Made by a program: the position numbers and the translations under genes. 64,000 nucleotides of DNA from Virgifigura sp964551315 (GTDB taxonomy: Bacteria > Pseudomonadota > Alphaproteobacteria > Dongiales > Dongiaceae): contig CAZKCM010000009.1 of NCBI GenBank assembly GCA_964551315.1, forward strand, positions 29,944 to 93,943, in the 5' to 3' direction. The notes below the pieces were generated by a model. It was not told the origin of the DNA and made no database searches. It was given only the letters and a program-made list of their open reading frames with translations. Positions 16,935 to 25,830 of this stretch are shown piece after piece; position 1 is the first letter of the stretch, and every line of letters starts with the position of its first letter.

Positions 16935-18008
16935 TCACTTCAGACGACCAAGCCACTCTTTTAGAGCCACCAGACATGGGCTTTCGACGAGGAAGCGGTA
17001 CGCTCCGGCCGCACGCAGCATGTTCGCATCTCCGGAACCGGTCGCGTGCTGTGGTGCCGGATAGGGATATTCGTATGCATCGGCCACATAGCCACCGGCC
17101 CAGTCCGGACCGTTCGGCCGATCGGGGTTTGAGTACCAATTGGTCAGCTCCGTCGGCATCTCCTCGGCTGGCTTTCGCGATAAAGTTGCCTGCCCGGCTG
17201 GCGGATCGAATTTCGGATTGTTGGCCCACTCGTCTTCCGGCAGCCAACGCGCTGCATGGGGAGCCAGCGTCGATGTCGGATCGTAGTCGGACTTCCAGGC
17301 ACCGCTGCCATCCACGGTGCTGCCGCTGATCACCTTTCGCGCGGCACTGACCACGTCGTTGAAGTCCCGGGCGAAGGTGCCAATTCGGATGCCAATCTCG
17401 TTGTTGTTGAGATCCATGGCGTATTCATCCGCCGGTTGGCCCCGAATGTTACCTTCGCGCTCGTGCAGGTCGAGAAACTCTCGCGCCCGCTGCTCGCCGA
17501 ATCGGCGCGTAAGCTCGGCCGCCAGCAGGATGTGGCGATAAGCATCCGCGGGGCCGCGTTCGCGCCCTGGCAGTTGCGAGCCGACCATCTCCGACAGTGC
17601 CGCGCGTGCTCCGACATATCCTTGGTATTCCTTTTCAAGGGCTTCGAAAACGTCGATTTCGCCGTCCAGCAGCTGCCGTGCCGCATCCCAAGCGAGATCC
17701 ATGTAGCCGTAACGGTTGTCTTGCTCGATCTCGGATCCTGTGGACGGCGATGACGGGGCATCGGCAATCGGGGTGAAGCCTTCCTCCTGATCCAGGATTC
17801 GACGAATCTTCTGGGCGGCCCAGCCGGTGCTGCCGACCGGGAAGCGTGCATCGAGGAAATCGGGTTCGCGGTTCGGCTCTGAAGCGGCCGAAGACGTCAT
17901 GACCTTGCCGGCTTGCTGCCGCTCCTCGCGTTCGAGAATACGTCGGATCCGGTCTGCCGCCCTTTGCAGCGAGCCGGATTGCAGCGATCGGTACGGGCCT
18001 TGATGCAT
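16935..18008 (-). CDS. DUF6973-like protein with two N-terminal IRRIL-x2-EE repeats
   Basis: A 357-residue protein of unknown function. The central region, about residues 155-235, carries DAYRHILLAAELTRRFG, then LDLHEREG and MDLNNNEIGIRIG. This resembles the DUF6973 (DAFRHA...AHE...MDLHNN) family of putative enzymatic domains. Two related segments, AADRIRRILEREE (about 17-29) and AAQKIRRILDQEE (about 66-78), form an internal repeat before the domain. There is no signal peptide. AGGAG seven bases before ATG 18008 fixes the start; an in-frame ATG at 18110 lacks one. Family assignment is by motif resemblance only. Confidence 0.7.
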   Translation of the reverse strand: MHQGPYRSLQSGSLQRAADRIRRILEREERQQAGKVMTSSAASEPNREPDFLDARFPVGSTGWAAQKIRRILDQEEGFTPIADAPSSPSTGSEIEQDNRYGYMDLAWDAARQLLDGEIDVFEALEKEYQGYVGARAALSEMVGSQLPGRERGPADAYRHILLAAELTRRFGEQRAREFLDLHEREGNIRGQPADEYAMDLNNNEIGIRIGTFARDFNDVVSAARKVISGSTVDGSGAWKSDYDPTSTLAPHAARWLPEDEWANNPKFDPPAGQATLSRKPAEEMPTELTNWYSNPDRPNGPDWAGGYVADAYEYPYPAPQHATGSGDANMLRAAGAYRFLVESPCLVALKEWLGRLK

Positions 18009-18110
18009 CGCTGGTCTCCTCGTTGAGGTTGGTGGACGCATTGACGACGTGCACTGCCGCGCCCGGCGCGCAGAACGCGCCGCGGCTGTTTGCGCCAGGC
18101 GGGCGGCCAA

Positions 18111-18149
18111 AAGAAAAGGCCTTTCGTCCGGCGGCGCGGACGAAAGGCC
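18111..18149 (-). terminator. Intrinsic terminator downstream of mmsA
   Basis: A perfect 13-bp stem, 18118-18130 with 18137-18149, has a 6-base loop. On the minus strand it is followed by TTTTCTT (the A-run at 18111-18117 on plus). It lies about 130 bases beyond the mmsA stop, reading in the mmsA direction. Confidence 0.85.
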
Positions 18150-18277
18150 CAGAGAATAATTTCCTATTATGCTCTCGAAAGCAGCGGCTCGTCAACGGTC
18201 TTGCTGATGTTCAGGCCGCGGCCTCCTTTGCATGGGGTTGTTTGTTCGAATTCCGGGGAGGGGGTATATTCCCCCTC

Positions 18278-19777
18278 CTACCGCATGGTTGGCATAACGA
18301 ACTCGGCGCCCTTGCGGATGCCGGTGGGCCAGCGCGAGGTTACCGTCTTGAGCCGGGTGTAGAAGCGCACGCCCTCGGGCCCGTGCATGTGGTGGTCGCC
18401 GAACAGCGAGCGCTTCCAGCCGCCGAAGCTGTGGAAGGCCATCGGTACCGGGATCGGCACGTTGATCCCGACCATACCGACCTGGATCCGGCTCGCGAAG
18501 TCGCGGGCGGCGTCGCCGTCGCGGGTGAAGATCGCCGTGCCGTTACCGAACTCGTGCTCGTTCGCCAGCCGGACGGCGTCGTCGTAGCTGGCGGCGCGCA
18601 CCACCGAGAGGACGGGGCCGAAGATCTCCTCCTTGTAGATCCGCATCTCCGGCGTGACGCGGTCGAACAGGCAGCCGCCCATGAAGAAGCCGTTCTCGTA
18701 GCCCTGGAGCCGGAGGTCGCGGCCGTCGACCACCAGCGTCGCGCCCTCCTCGACGCCGAGGTCGACATAGCCCTTGACCTTCTCGAGATGCGCCCGCGTG
18801 ACGAGCGGGCCCATCTCCGCCTCGGGGTCGGTGCCGGGGCCCACCTTGAGGGCGCGGATGCGCGGCGTCAGCCGCTCGACGAGGGCGTCGCCGACCGCGT
18901 CGCCGACCGCGACCGCCACCGAGACCGCCATGCAGCGCTCGCCGGCGGAGCCGTAGGCGGCGCCCATCAGCGCGTCGACCGCCTGGTCGAGGTCGGCGTC
19001 GGGCATGACCACCATGTGGTTCTTGGCCCCGCCCAGCGCCTGCACGCGCTTATTCTGCGCGGCCCCGGTGTGATAGATGTACTCGGCGATCGGCGTCGAG
19101 CCGACGAAGCTCACCGCCGCGATGTCCGGGTGGTGCAGGATCGCGTCCACCGCCTCCTTGTCGCCGTTGACCACGTTGAAGACGCCGTCCGGCAGGCCGG
19201 CTTCCTTCAGGAGCTCGGCCATGCGCAGGCTGGCCGAGGGCACCTTCTCCGAGGGCTTGAGCACGAAGGTGTTGCCGCAGGCGAGCGCGATCGGGAACAT
19301 CCACAGCGGCACCATGGCCGGGAAGTTGAAGGGCGTGATCCCGGCGACCACGCCCAGCGGCTGGCGCACCGACCAGGAATCGACCCCGGTGCCGACGCTC
19401 TCGGTGAACTCGCCCTTCAGCAGCTGCGGGATGCCGCAGGCAAACTCGACGACCTCGAGGCCGCGCTGCACGGAGCCCTTGGCGTCGCCCAGAACCTTGC
19501 CGTGCTCGGCCGTGACGAGCGCCGCCAGCTCGTCGAGGTGCTGCTCGGCCAGGGCCTTGAAGGCGAAGAGCACGCGCGCCCGGCGCAGCGGCGTCGTCGC
19601 CGCCCAGCCGGGGAAGGCGGCGCGGGCCGCCGCCACCGCCTTGTCGACCTCGGCCGTCGAGGCCAGCGGCACGCGCGCCGCGATCTCGCCGGTCGCCGGG
19701 TTGAACACGTCGCCGAACCGGCCGCTCGCGCCCTCCGCCCGCGCGCCACCAATGAAATGATGCAATGTCTTCGCCAT
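18278..19777 (-). CDS. mmsA: Methylmalonate-semialdehyde dehydrogenase (CoA-acylating)
   Basis: A 499-residue NAD- and CoA-dependent aldehyde dehydrogenase that converts methylmalonate semialdehyde to propionyl-CoA (and malonate semialdehyde to acetyl-CoA) in valine or myo-inositol catabolism. Cys282 in GSAGERCMAVS is the nucleophile. The motif LGGAKNHMVVMPDAD, where other ALDHs have the ELGGK glutamate, marks the CoA-acylating subfamily. The C-terminus FGDHHMHGPEGVRFYTRLKT is also typical. It appears monocistronic, with a terminator downstream. ATG 19777 gives the standard family N-terminus (HFIGG). Confidence 0.94.
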   Translation of the reverse strand: MAKTLHHFIGGARAEGASGRFGDVFNPATGEIAARVPLASTAEVDKAVAAARAAFPGWAATTPLRRARVLFAFKALAEQHLDELAALVTAEHGKVLGDAKGSVQRGLEVVEFACGIPQLLKGEFTESVGTGVDSWSVRQPLGVVAGITPFNFPAMVPLWMFPIALACGNTFVLKPSEKVPSASLRMAELLKEAGLPDGVFNVVNGDKEAVDAILHHPDIAAVSFVGSTPIAEYIYHTGAAQNKRVQALGGAKNHMVVMPDADLDQAVDALMGAAYGSAGERCMAVSVAVAVGDAVGDALVERLTPRIRALKVGPGTDPEAEMGPLVTRAHLEKVKGYVDLGVEEGATLVVDGRDLRLQGYENGFFMGGCLFDRVTPEMRIYKEEIFGPVLSVVRAASYDDAVRLANEHEFGNGTAIFTRDGDAARDFASRIQVGMVGINVPIPVPMAFHSFGGWKRSLFGDHHMHGPEGVRFYTRLKTVTSRWPTGIRKGAEFVMPTMR

Positions 19778-20003
19778 AATCCTTCGTCTCCTGCGGCAGA
19801 TCCGGACGCCGGCGGCCCCGCGCGGGGCGCTGTGCGTCTCCGTCGATGCGTTGTCGGCCGAGAGACTACTCCATGCGCGGGGCGCGGTGCAAAGCCCCTC
19901 GATGCGTATCGGTTGCCTCGATCCGGCCGAGTCGATGTTGCTGGCGGTGAGCGGCCTCGCACCTATATGCTGTAGCCAGACGCGAGCTTGGGAGGACCAG
20001 GGC

Positions 20004-20285
20004 ATGCGACAGGTGATGGCGGCGGCGATGCTGGCGACGGCGCTGGCGATCGCGCCGGCCCATGCGAGGGAGGCCGAGGCTCAGGAGCGGTCTCCGGGCG
20101 CCCTGGCGGCCGAGGGTCTGGAGAAGCTCCTCCGGGCTTTCGATCTCTTCATCGATTCGATCCCGCAATACGAGCCGCCGGTGATTACGGATGACGGCGA
20201 CATCATCATCCGTCGCAAGCGCGAGCCGGATGCCAAGCCGGCTCCGGAATCGGTGCCCCGAAAAGGAGACGGGATCAAGATCTGA
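20004..20285 (+). CDS. Small exported protein with C-terminal DGDIIIRRK motif
   Basis: A 93-residue protein with a clear signal peptide (VMAAAMLATALAIAPAHA, cleavage near residue 21). It has an amphipathic segment (LEKLLRAFDLFIDSIPQ) and the tail YEPPVITDDGDIIIRRKRE. This tail resembles small periplasmic proteins common in alphaproteobacteria, particularly Rhodobacterales, which end NGDIIIRR. No function is known. GGGAGGACC precedes the ATG. It diverges from mmsA and converges on the phosphodiesterase gene. Confidence 0.75.
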   Translation: MRQVMAAAMLATALAIAPAHAREAEAQERSPGALAAEGLEKLLRAFDLFIDSIPQYEPPVITDDGDIIIRRKREPDAKPAPESVPRKGDGIKI

Positions 20286-20299
20286 CCCGATGCGCCGCC

Positions 20300-21103
20300 T
20301 CATCCGTAGGGGTGGGCCGGGCCGTAGTCGCCGATGTAGCTCAGATGGGTGACGAGGCCGCCGCTGCCGTCGGGGGGCCAGTAATGCAGATGGCAGGCCG
20401 GCGGTTCCAGGATCCAGGACACGGGCGCGCCGGGGGCGAGGTCGAGCGCCACCTGATGGGCAGTCGCGGGCGATGAGGTTACCACCGTGCCGTGCCAGCG
20501 CACGCAGATCGGCCGGTGGATGTGGCCGCAGACGATGCGCTCGATCTGCGGGTGGCGGGCGACGACCGCCCCCAATGCGGCGCTGTTGGCGCAGTTGATC
20601 GCGTCCATCTCGGCGATCCCGCTGACGAAGGGCGGGTGGTGCATGGCGAGCAAGGTCGGCCGGTCCGGGGCCTCCGCCAGGCGCGCCTCGAGCCAGCCGA
20701 GCTGCTCCCGGCATAGCTCACCACCGCTCTTGCCCGCGACGACGGTGTCGAGGGCAATGATCCGCAGCGGCAGGTCCTCCACCACGAAGCTGAGGAACCC
20801 ACCGTCCCTCGGCAGGTAGGCGTGATCGGGGAACACCGCGATCAGGTTCTCCCGACGGTCGTGGTTCCCCGGCATCAGGCGACAGGGCGGCTCGAGCGCC
20901 GTCAGCAGCGCGCGGAGGCGCTCGTATTCCGGGATCGTGCCGCCGTCAACCAGATCGCCGGTTGCCAGCACCAGGTCGGGGCGCGGCCGAAGGCGGTTGA
21001 GATGATCGATCGCCCGCGCGAGATAGGCGCCCGTATCGAGGCGGCCGAACGACGGCGCGTCGGCCGCGGTGACGTGTGGATCGCTGATCTGGGCAAGGAG
21101 CAT
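20300..21103 (-). CDS. GpdQ/CpdA-type metallophosphodiesterase
   Basis: A 267-residue cytosolic calcineurin-like phosphoesterase of the CpdA/GpdQ family. Two-metal motifs are in order: D8-x-H10, GDLVD (49-53), GNHD (79-82), HH at 155-156 and GHIH (193-196). Relatives hydrolyse cyclic AMP or glycerophosphodiesters; the GPNH/GNHD spacing and the C-terminal PATAHQ segment lean towards GpdQ, but the substrate is undetermined. It stands alone between a convergent small gene and the histidine kinase gene. Confidence 0.87.
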   Translation of the reverse strand: MLLAQISDPHVTAADAPSFGRLDTGAYLARAIDHLNRLRPRPDLVLATGDLVDGGTIPEYERLRALLTALEPPCRLMPGNHDRRENLIAVFPDHAYLPRDGGFLSFVVEDLPLRIIALDTVVAGKSGGELCREQLGWLEARLAEAPDRPTLLAMHHPPFVSGIAEMDAINCANSAALGAVVARHPQIERIVCGHIHRPICVRWHGTVVTSSPATAHQVALDLAPGAPVSWILEPPACHLHYWPPDGSGGLVTHLSYIGDYGPAHPYG

Positions 21104-21245
21104 CGCGGTCGACGACCTCTCTGGGCTTGCTCGGGCTGGCCCCGCAATCTTCCCGTCTCTTATACATTGATGGCGTCATTCCGATGACGCGTCCAGCGGC
21201 TGCGACCGCGCCGGGCCGGGGTCCTGGGGGGCGTGCGGCGGTGGG

Positions 21246-22892
21246 CTATTCCGCGACGGCCGCCGGGATGATGCGCCGGCCGGGCAGGCGCACCGTCACC
21301 GTTGTCCCGCCCCCCAGCTCGCTGTCGATCCGTAGCGAGCCGCCATGGAGTTCAACCAGCGACTTGGTCAGGGGCAGACCGAGGCCGGCGCCTTCGGATC
21401 GACGGCTCAACGCGGAATCGACCTGCCCGAAGGGCTGCAGGACGCGCTCGATATCGGCCGAGGCGATCCCGATCCCGGTGTCGGATACCGTGAAGACGAA
21501 GCCGTCCCTTGCCTCCGCCGTGGCAGAGATGCGGATGCGCCCGCCCCTGGGCGTGAACTTGATGGCGTTTGACAGGAGGTTGAGCAGAACCTGCTTCAGG
21601 CGCCGCTCATCGGCAAGGAGGCGGGGCAGCGCGGACGGCAGCTCCCGGGTCAGGGCAACGCCGGCCCGGGCGGCTCCGCTCTCGACAAGGCAGAGGCAGG
21701 CCTCGACCAGGGCGACGCAATCGATCGGCTCTTCGTGAAGCGTGATCTTTCCCGCCGCGGCTTTGGAGACGTCGAGGATGTCGTTGATGAGTGCCAGCAG
21801 GTGGTTGCCGCTTTGAAAGATGTGGTCGGCGTAATCGAGGTACCGCGAACCGCCCAGGGGACCAAGCACCTCGCCGCGCATGATCTCGGAAAAGCCGATG
21901 ATGGCGTTCAGCGGCGTCCGAAGCTCGTGGCTCATATTGGCCAGAAACTCGCTCTTGGTGCGATCCGCCCGTTCCGCCTCATCCTTGGCCTCGTGCAGGG
22001 CCTGCTCCGCGCGCCGTCGCCGCAGCTCCATGCCGACCCAATCGGCAATGAGCTGCACGAAGCGTTCGCCGCGCTCGCCCGGCGCGGCCGGCTTGTCGTC
22101 GATGGCGAAGACGTGGCCGATCCGGTTGCCGGCCTCGTCGAGAAAGGCCGCGCCCTGATAGCTCACGGCCCCCATCTCTTTCAGGATCTCGTCTTCCGGG
22201 AACAGCCGGGCGAGGCCGTCCGGATGGACGCAGTATCGCTGATCCGACGGCTCGCCCTTATACAACTGGGCGCAGGGCGTCGCGGCGAGATCGTAGGTGA
22301 ACAGCTCACCCGGCGCGCCGTCGCTCCAATAGGAGAGAAGCTTGGCCTGGTGGAGGCCCGGCAGCAGTTCAGCGGTTCCTGCCCAGCGGCAGCCGAGGCC
22401 GACCGCCAGCGCCCGTGCCGCGGCGGTCAGGAAGCACATTCCCAGCGAGCGGTGCCCGACGATAATCGATAGCGCGTCCTCCTGACGCCGCAGATCCGTT
22501 ATATCGGTCCAGACTCCAAGGGTCGATCCGTCCGGCAACGGGCGCTCGACGATCTGAAGGCATCGGCCGTCGGCAAGCCTCTGTTCGTGTGCTCCTTGCC
22601 GCCTCTGGTGCATCTCCAGCCGAAACCGGACATGGGCCTCAACCTCTTGCGGCGAACCTGCATAGATGCCGCGGGCGGCGCTGAGCCGGATCAGGTCCTC
22701 GAAACGCTGTCCGGGCGTCAGAAGATCGGCGATGCCGGAGCAAAGTTCGAGGAGGCCTCGGTTGCAGAGGACCAGACGATCCGCTGGATCGAACAGGGCA
22801 AAGGCGCAGGGCAGGCCGTCCACCAGCTGGAGCAGGAGCGCCTCCCTGGCGGAATGCGGCTGACCGGCGCCGCCGCTCATGACGTTAACCAA
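21246..22892 (-). CDS. Soluble sensor histidine kinase (PAS-GAF-like-HisKA-HATPase)
   Basis: A 548-residue histidine kinase without transmembrane segments. A PAS-like region covers about residues 18-135 (CAFALFDPADRLVLCN). A GAF-like sensor region (about 140-290) follows, then a helical linker. The HisKA domain has the phosphoacceptor His322 in FLANMSHELRTPLN. The HATPase_c domain shows NLLSNAIKFTPRGG, VSDTGIGI and EGAGLGLPLTKSL. No response-regulator gene is adjacent, so its partner is elsewhere. The signal is unknown. A second ATG four codons in (about 22880) is an equal alternative start. Confidence 0.9.
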   Translation of the reverse strand: MVNVMSGGAGQPHSAREALLLQLVDGLPCAFALFDPADRLVLCNRGLLELCSGIADLLTPGQRFEDLIRLSAARGIYAGSPQEVEAHVRFRLEMHQRRQGAHEQRLADGRCLQIVERPLPDGSTLGVWTDITDLRRQEDALSIIVGHRSLGMCFLTAAARALAVGLGCRWAGTAELLPGLHQAKLLSYWSDGAPGELFTYDLAATPCAQLYKGEPSDQRYCVHPDGLARLFPEDEILKEMGAVSYQGAAFLDEAGNRIGHVFAIDDKPAAPGERGERFVQLIADWVGMELRRRRAEQALHEAKDEAERADRTKSEFLANMSHELRTPLNAIIGFSEIMRGEVLGPLGGSRYLDYADHIFQSGNHLLALINDILDVSKAAAGKITLHEEPIDCVALVEACLCLVESGAARAGVALTRELPSALPRLLADERRLKQVLLNLLSNAIKFTPRGGRIRISATAEARDGFVFTVSDTGIGIASADIERVLQPFGQVDSALSRRSEGAGLGLPLTKSLVELHGGSLRIDSELGGGTTVTVRLPGRRIIPAAVAE

Positions 22893-23167
22893 TTCGGCCG
22901 GCCCGGCGCCTTGGTTCCGGGAGTGATCGCTGGATCAACGGGCATGGATGGCCTGACGCGGTCGTTGCGGCAACGGCATGAGCGTCCCCGAAGGCTCGCA
23001 CGCACGGGAAGCAGGCGCTTTGGAACGCCACTCTACATGGTCGGCGAGAACGGGTAACGGCTTGGTTAATGGTCGACCTTGGCCGGCCTATGAGCGGCGA
23101 TCAGGCCGCCTCCATCGTCCGCGGCCACCGGTGACGGTGCGAACAATGGAAGGATCCGCCGGGCGCC

Positions 23168-23683
23168 CTAAGCCTCGTAGGACACGATCGAGTGGAAGGG
23201 GACGGTGAGCTTCGAGCGGCCGTTCAGGAAGGCGAGCTCGATGATGCAGGCGGCGGCGCGGACATCGGCCCCGACCTTGCGGAGCAGGTTGATGGAGGCG
23301 GCCATGGTCCCCCCCGTCGCCAGCAGATCGTCGAGCACGACGACGCCCTGGCCGGGCCGTATCGCGTCGGCCTGAATCTCGACGCTGTCCGTGCCGTATT
23401 CGAGCTCGTAGGTGTAGGGAATCGTCTCGCCGGGCAGCTTGCCCTTCTTCCGCACCATGACGAACCCGCATCTGAGCTTGTAGGCCAGCGGCGCCGCAAC
23501 GAGAAAGCCCCGCGACTCGATGCCGACCAGGAGGTCCGGCCGGCACGGCTCCACGGCTTCCGCGAGGAGGCGCACGGTCTGCTGCCACGCATCGGCATGC
23601 GCGAGCAGCGTCGATATGTCGTAGAACAGAATGCCCGGCTTCGGAAAGTCAGGGATCTGTCGGATATGATCTTTGATCTGCAT
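23168..23683 (-). CDS. apt: Adenine phosphoribosyltransferase
   Basis: A 171-residue cytosolic salvage enzyme converting adenine and PRPP to AMP. The PRPP-binding motif VVVLDDLLATGGT is at about 114-126. The family segments FPKPGILFYDIS, GIESRGFLVAAPLAYKL and MVRKKGKLPGETI are all present in order. Length is standard. It is transcribed away from the Mla-type operon, leaving a 200-base divergent gap. Confidence 0.96.
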   Translation of the reverse strand: MQIKDHIRQIPDFPKPGILFYDISTLLAHADAWQQTVRLLAEAVEPCRPDLLVGIESRGFLVAAPLAYKLRCGFVMVRKKGKLPGETIPYTYELEYGTDSVEIQADAIRPGQGVVVLDDLLATGGTMAASINLLRKVGADVRAAACIIELAFLNGRSKLTVPFHSIVSYEA

Positions 23684-23884
23684 GGATCGCTTCCGTGCGC
23701 TGTTGCGGTCGGCTGGCCGCCTTCAGAGCCCCCGCCCTTGATCTCCAATGTCTTCGATACCGCCGGGAACGAGGTCGGGCAAGACGGATGGTTCGGGCGA
23801 CCGGGTCTTTTCGACCTGCCGACAAACCGGTCGCCTTCGACCGGCCCGCAAGTAATATAGCGCACCGGGTAGGGGGCGATCCGA

Positions 23885-25018
23885 ATGACGACGGCCGCAG
23901 GGTGGTTCGATACCGCGCGGGATGACGGGCAGCTCGTTCTGTCCATCGGCGGCCGTTGGACCGTCGACTCCGTGAAGTGGCTCGATTCGCCGTTGCGCCG
24001 GCTCTCCCCCACCGGGATCGCCGCGGCCCGGTTCGATCTGACGGGGCTGCAGGAACTGGACACGGCCGGCGCCTGGCTGATCGAGCGAACGCGGCGTGCG
24101 CTCGCCTCCGCCGGCGTGTCCGTGACGATCGGCGGCGCCCGTCCGGATCATGCCCGGCTCCTGCACCGCATCAGCGAGGCGGGGGCGCTCCCGCCCGTCG
24201 CCCCTGTCCGCCGGCGGCCGATCATTGACTTCGTCGCGGCGGTCGGGGAGGGGGCCGTTGACGCGCTGCGCCAGACGCGCGATCTCGTGGGGTTCTTCGG
24301 CCTGGTGATCGTCACTGGCCTTCGGGTGATTCTTCATCCCGGGCGCATTCGAATCGTGTCCACCGTCAGCCACATCGAACGGGTCGGAATGAACGCCCTG
24401 CCGATCGTGGGGCTGATCTCGTTCCTCGTCGGCATCGTACTCGCGTATCAGGGCGTCGACCAGCTCCGGCAGTTCGGCGCAGAGGTCTATACGGTGGACC
24501 TGGTCGGCATCGCGGTTCTGCGCGAAATGGGCATCCTGCTGACGGCGATCGTCGTCGCCGGCCGGTCGGGAAGCGCCTTTACCGCGCAGATCGGTACCAT
24601 GATGGTGAACGAAGAGGTGGACGCGCTGCGGACGCTTGGCTTGGACCCGATCGAGGTTCTGGTCCTGCCTCGGATCCTGGCCCTTGTCGTCGCGCTTCCG
24701 CTGCTGACGTTCTTTGCCGACGCCATGGCGCTGCTTGGCGGCAGCCTCATGCTCGTCCTGCTGATCGACGCGACGCTTCCGCAGGTCGCGCAGCAGCTGC
24801 GGGACATGGTGCCTCTGTCCCACTTCTGGGTCGGTCTGAGCAAGGCCCCGGTCTTTGCCTTTATCATCGCCATGGTCGGCTGTTTCGAGGGGTTACGGGT
24901 GACCGGCAGCGCCGAAAGCGTCGGGCGACTCACGACGCAGTCGGTCGTCGAGTCGATCTTCCTGGTCATCGTGTTCGACGCCGTGTTTTCCGTGCTGTTT
25001 TCCTACATGGGAGTGTAA
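23885..25018 (+). CDS. mlaE: MlaE-type ABC permease with N-terminal STAS domain
   Basis: A 377-residue inner-membrane permease of the Mla/MCE phospholipid-transport family. The N-terminal 110 residues form a STAS-like domain (ARFDLTGLQELDTAGAWLI). The MlaE permease fold follows, with family segments GLISFLVGIVLAYQG, GIAVLREMGILLTAIVVAGRSGSAF and MMVNEEVDALRTLGLDP. The STAS part is fused here, whereas E. coli encodes it separately (MlaB). It is the first gene of a four-gene operon with the ATPase, MCE protein and lipoprotein. Confidence 0.93.
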   Translation: MTTAAGWFDTARDDGQLVLSIGGRWTVDSVKWLDSPLRRLSPTGIAAARFDLTGLQELDTAGAWLIERTRRALASAGVSVTIGGARPDHARLLHRISEAGALPPVAPVRRRPIIDFVAAVGEGAVDALRQTRDLVGFFGLVIVTGLRVILHPGRIRIVSTVSHIERVGMNALPIVGLISFLVGIVLAYQGVDQLRQFGAEVYTVDLVGIAVLREMGILLTAIVVAGRSGSAFTAQIGTMMVNEEVDALRTLGLDPIEVLVLPRILALVVALPLLTFFADAMALLGGSLMLVLLIDATLPQVAQQLRDMVPLSHFWVGLSKAPVFAFIIAMVGCFEGLRVTGSAESVGRLTTQSVVESIFLVIVFDAVFSVLFSYMGV

Positions 25019-25055
25019 AAGGGGCCTGGAGGTGTAAGAACGACGGAGTCTGGAT

Positions 25056-25823
25056 TTGAACCGCGCGGCGGCACCGGTCATCTCCATCCGCGGGCTTCGG
25101 AACCAGTTCGGCCGGCAGGTGGTGCACGACGATCTCGATCTCGATGTGTGGCGCGGCGAGGTGCTGGGCGTCGTCGGCGGGTCGGGTACCGGAAAGTCGG
25201 TCCTGCTCCGCACGATCGTCGGCCTGAACCGGCCGCGCGCCGGTCGCATCACCGTTCTCGGCAACGAAGTCGGGCGGCTCAGGTCGTCGGAATGGCGCCG
25301 CCTCCAGGAGCGTTGGGGCGTCCTGTTCCAGAATGGCGCTCTGTTCAGTTCTCTGACGGTGGCGCAGAACATCCAGGTGCCGATGAAGGAGCACAAAGAC
25401 CTGCCGCGGCGGCTGATGGACGAACTTGCCGCCCTCAAGATCGGGATGGTCGGGCTGCCGGCCGATGCCGCCGCGAAGTACCCGGCGGAACTCTCCGGCG
25501 GCATGCGCAAGCGGGCGGGGCTTGCCCGGGCGCTGGCGCTCGATCCCGAGATCCTGTTTCTCGACGAACCGACCTCCGGCCTCGATCCGATCGGCGCGGC
25601 CGCCTTCGATGAGCTGATCGGAGATCTTCGGCGAAGCCTCGGGCTCACCGTTTTCATGGTCACGCACGATCTGGACAGCCTGCGGACGATCTGCGACCGT
25701 ATCGCCGTTCTCGTCGACAGGCGGATCAAGACCGGCACCGTGGAGCAGCTTCTGCAGGACGACCACCCGTGGATTCGCGAATATTTTCACGGGCCGCGCG
25801 CCCGCGCGGCGTTTTCCGGCTAG
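25056..25823 (+). CDS. mlaF: MlaF-type ABC ATPase
   Basis: A 255-residue cytosolic ATPase partnering the MlaE permease. Walker A is GGSGTGKS (41-48), the Q-loop region is VLFQNGALFSSLTV, the signature is LSGGMRKRAGLARAL and Walker B is ILFLDEPTSGLDP, followed by MVTHDLDS. The start appears to be TTG at 25056: it gives the standard N-terminus, with no better ATG or GTG before the conserved SIRGLRNQFG. The gene lies 37 bases after mlaE and 7 before mlaD. Confidence 0.93.
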   Translation: MNRAAAPVISIRGLRNQFGRQVVHDDLDLDVWRGEVLGVVGGSGTGKSVLLRTIVGLNRPRAGRITVLGNEVGRLRSSEWRRLQERWGVLFQNGALFSSLTVAQNIQVPMKEHKDLPRRLMDELAALKIGMVGLPADAAAKYPAELSGGMRKRAGLARALALDPEILFLDEPTSGLDPIGAAAFDELIGDLRRSLGLTVFMVTHDLDSLRTICDRIAVLVDRRIKTGTVEQLLQDDHPWIREYFHGPRARAAFSG

Positions 25824-25830
25824 GTGCGTC

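Noticed and set aside
18257..18278. 8-bp inverted repeat GGAGGGGG/CCCCCTCC at the mmsA stop codon
   Set aside because: It has no U-run, and the much stronger terminator at 18111-18149 explains the end of the mmsA transcript.
18023..19975. 650-codon plus-strand frame opposite mmsA
   Set aside because: Antisense to mmsA; the translation is His/Arg/Gly-rich and has no domain pattern.
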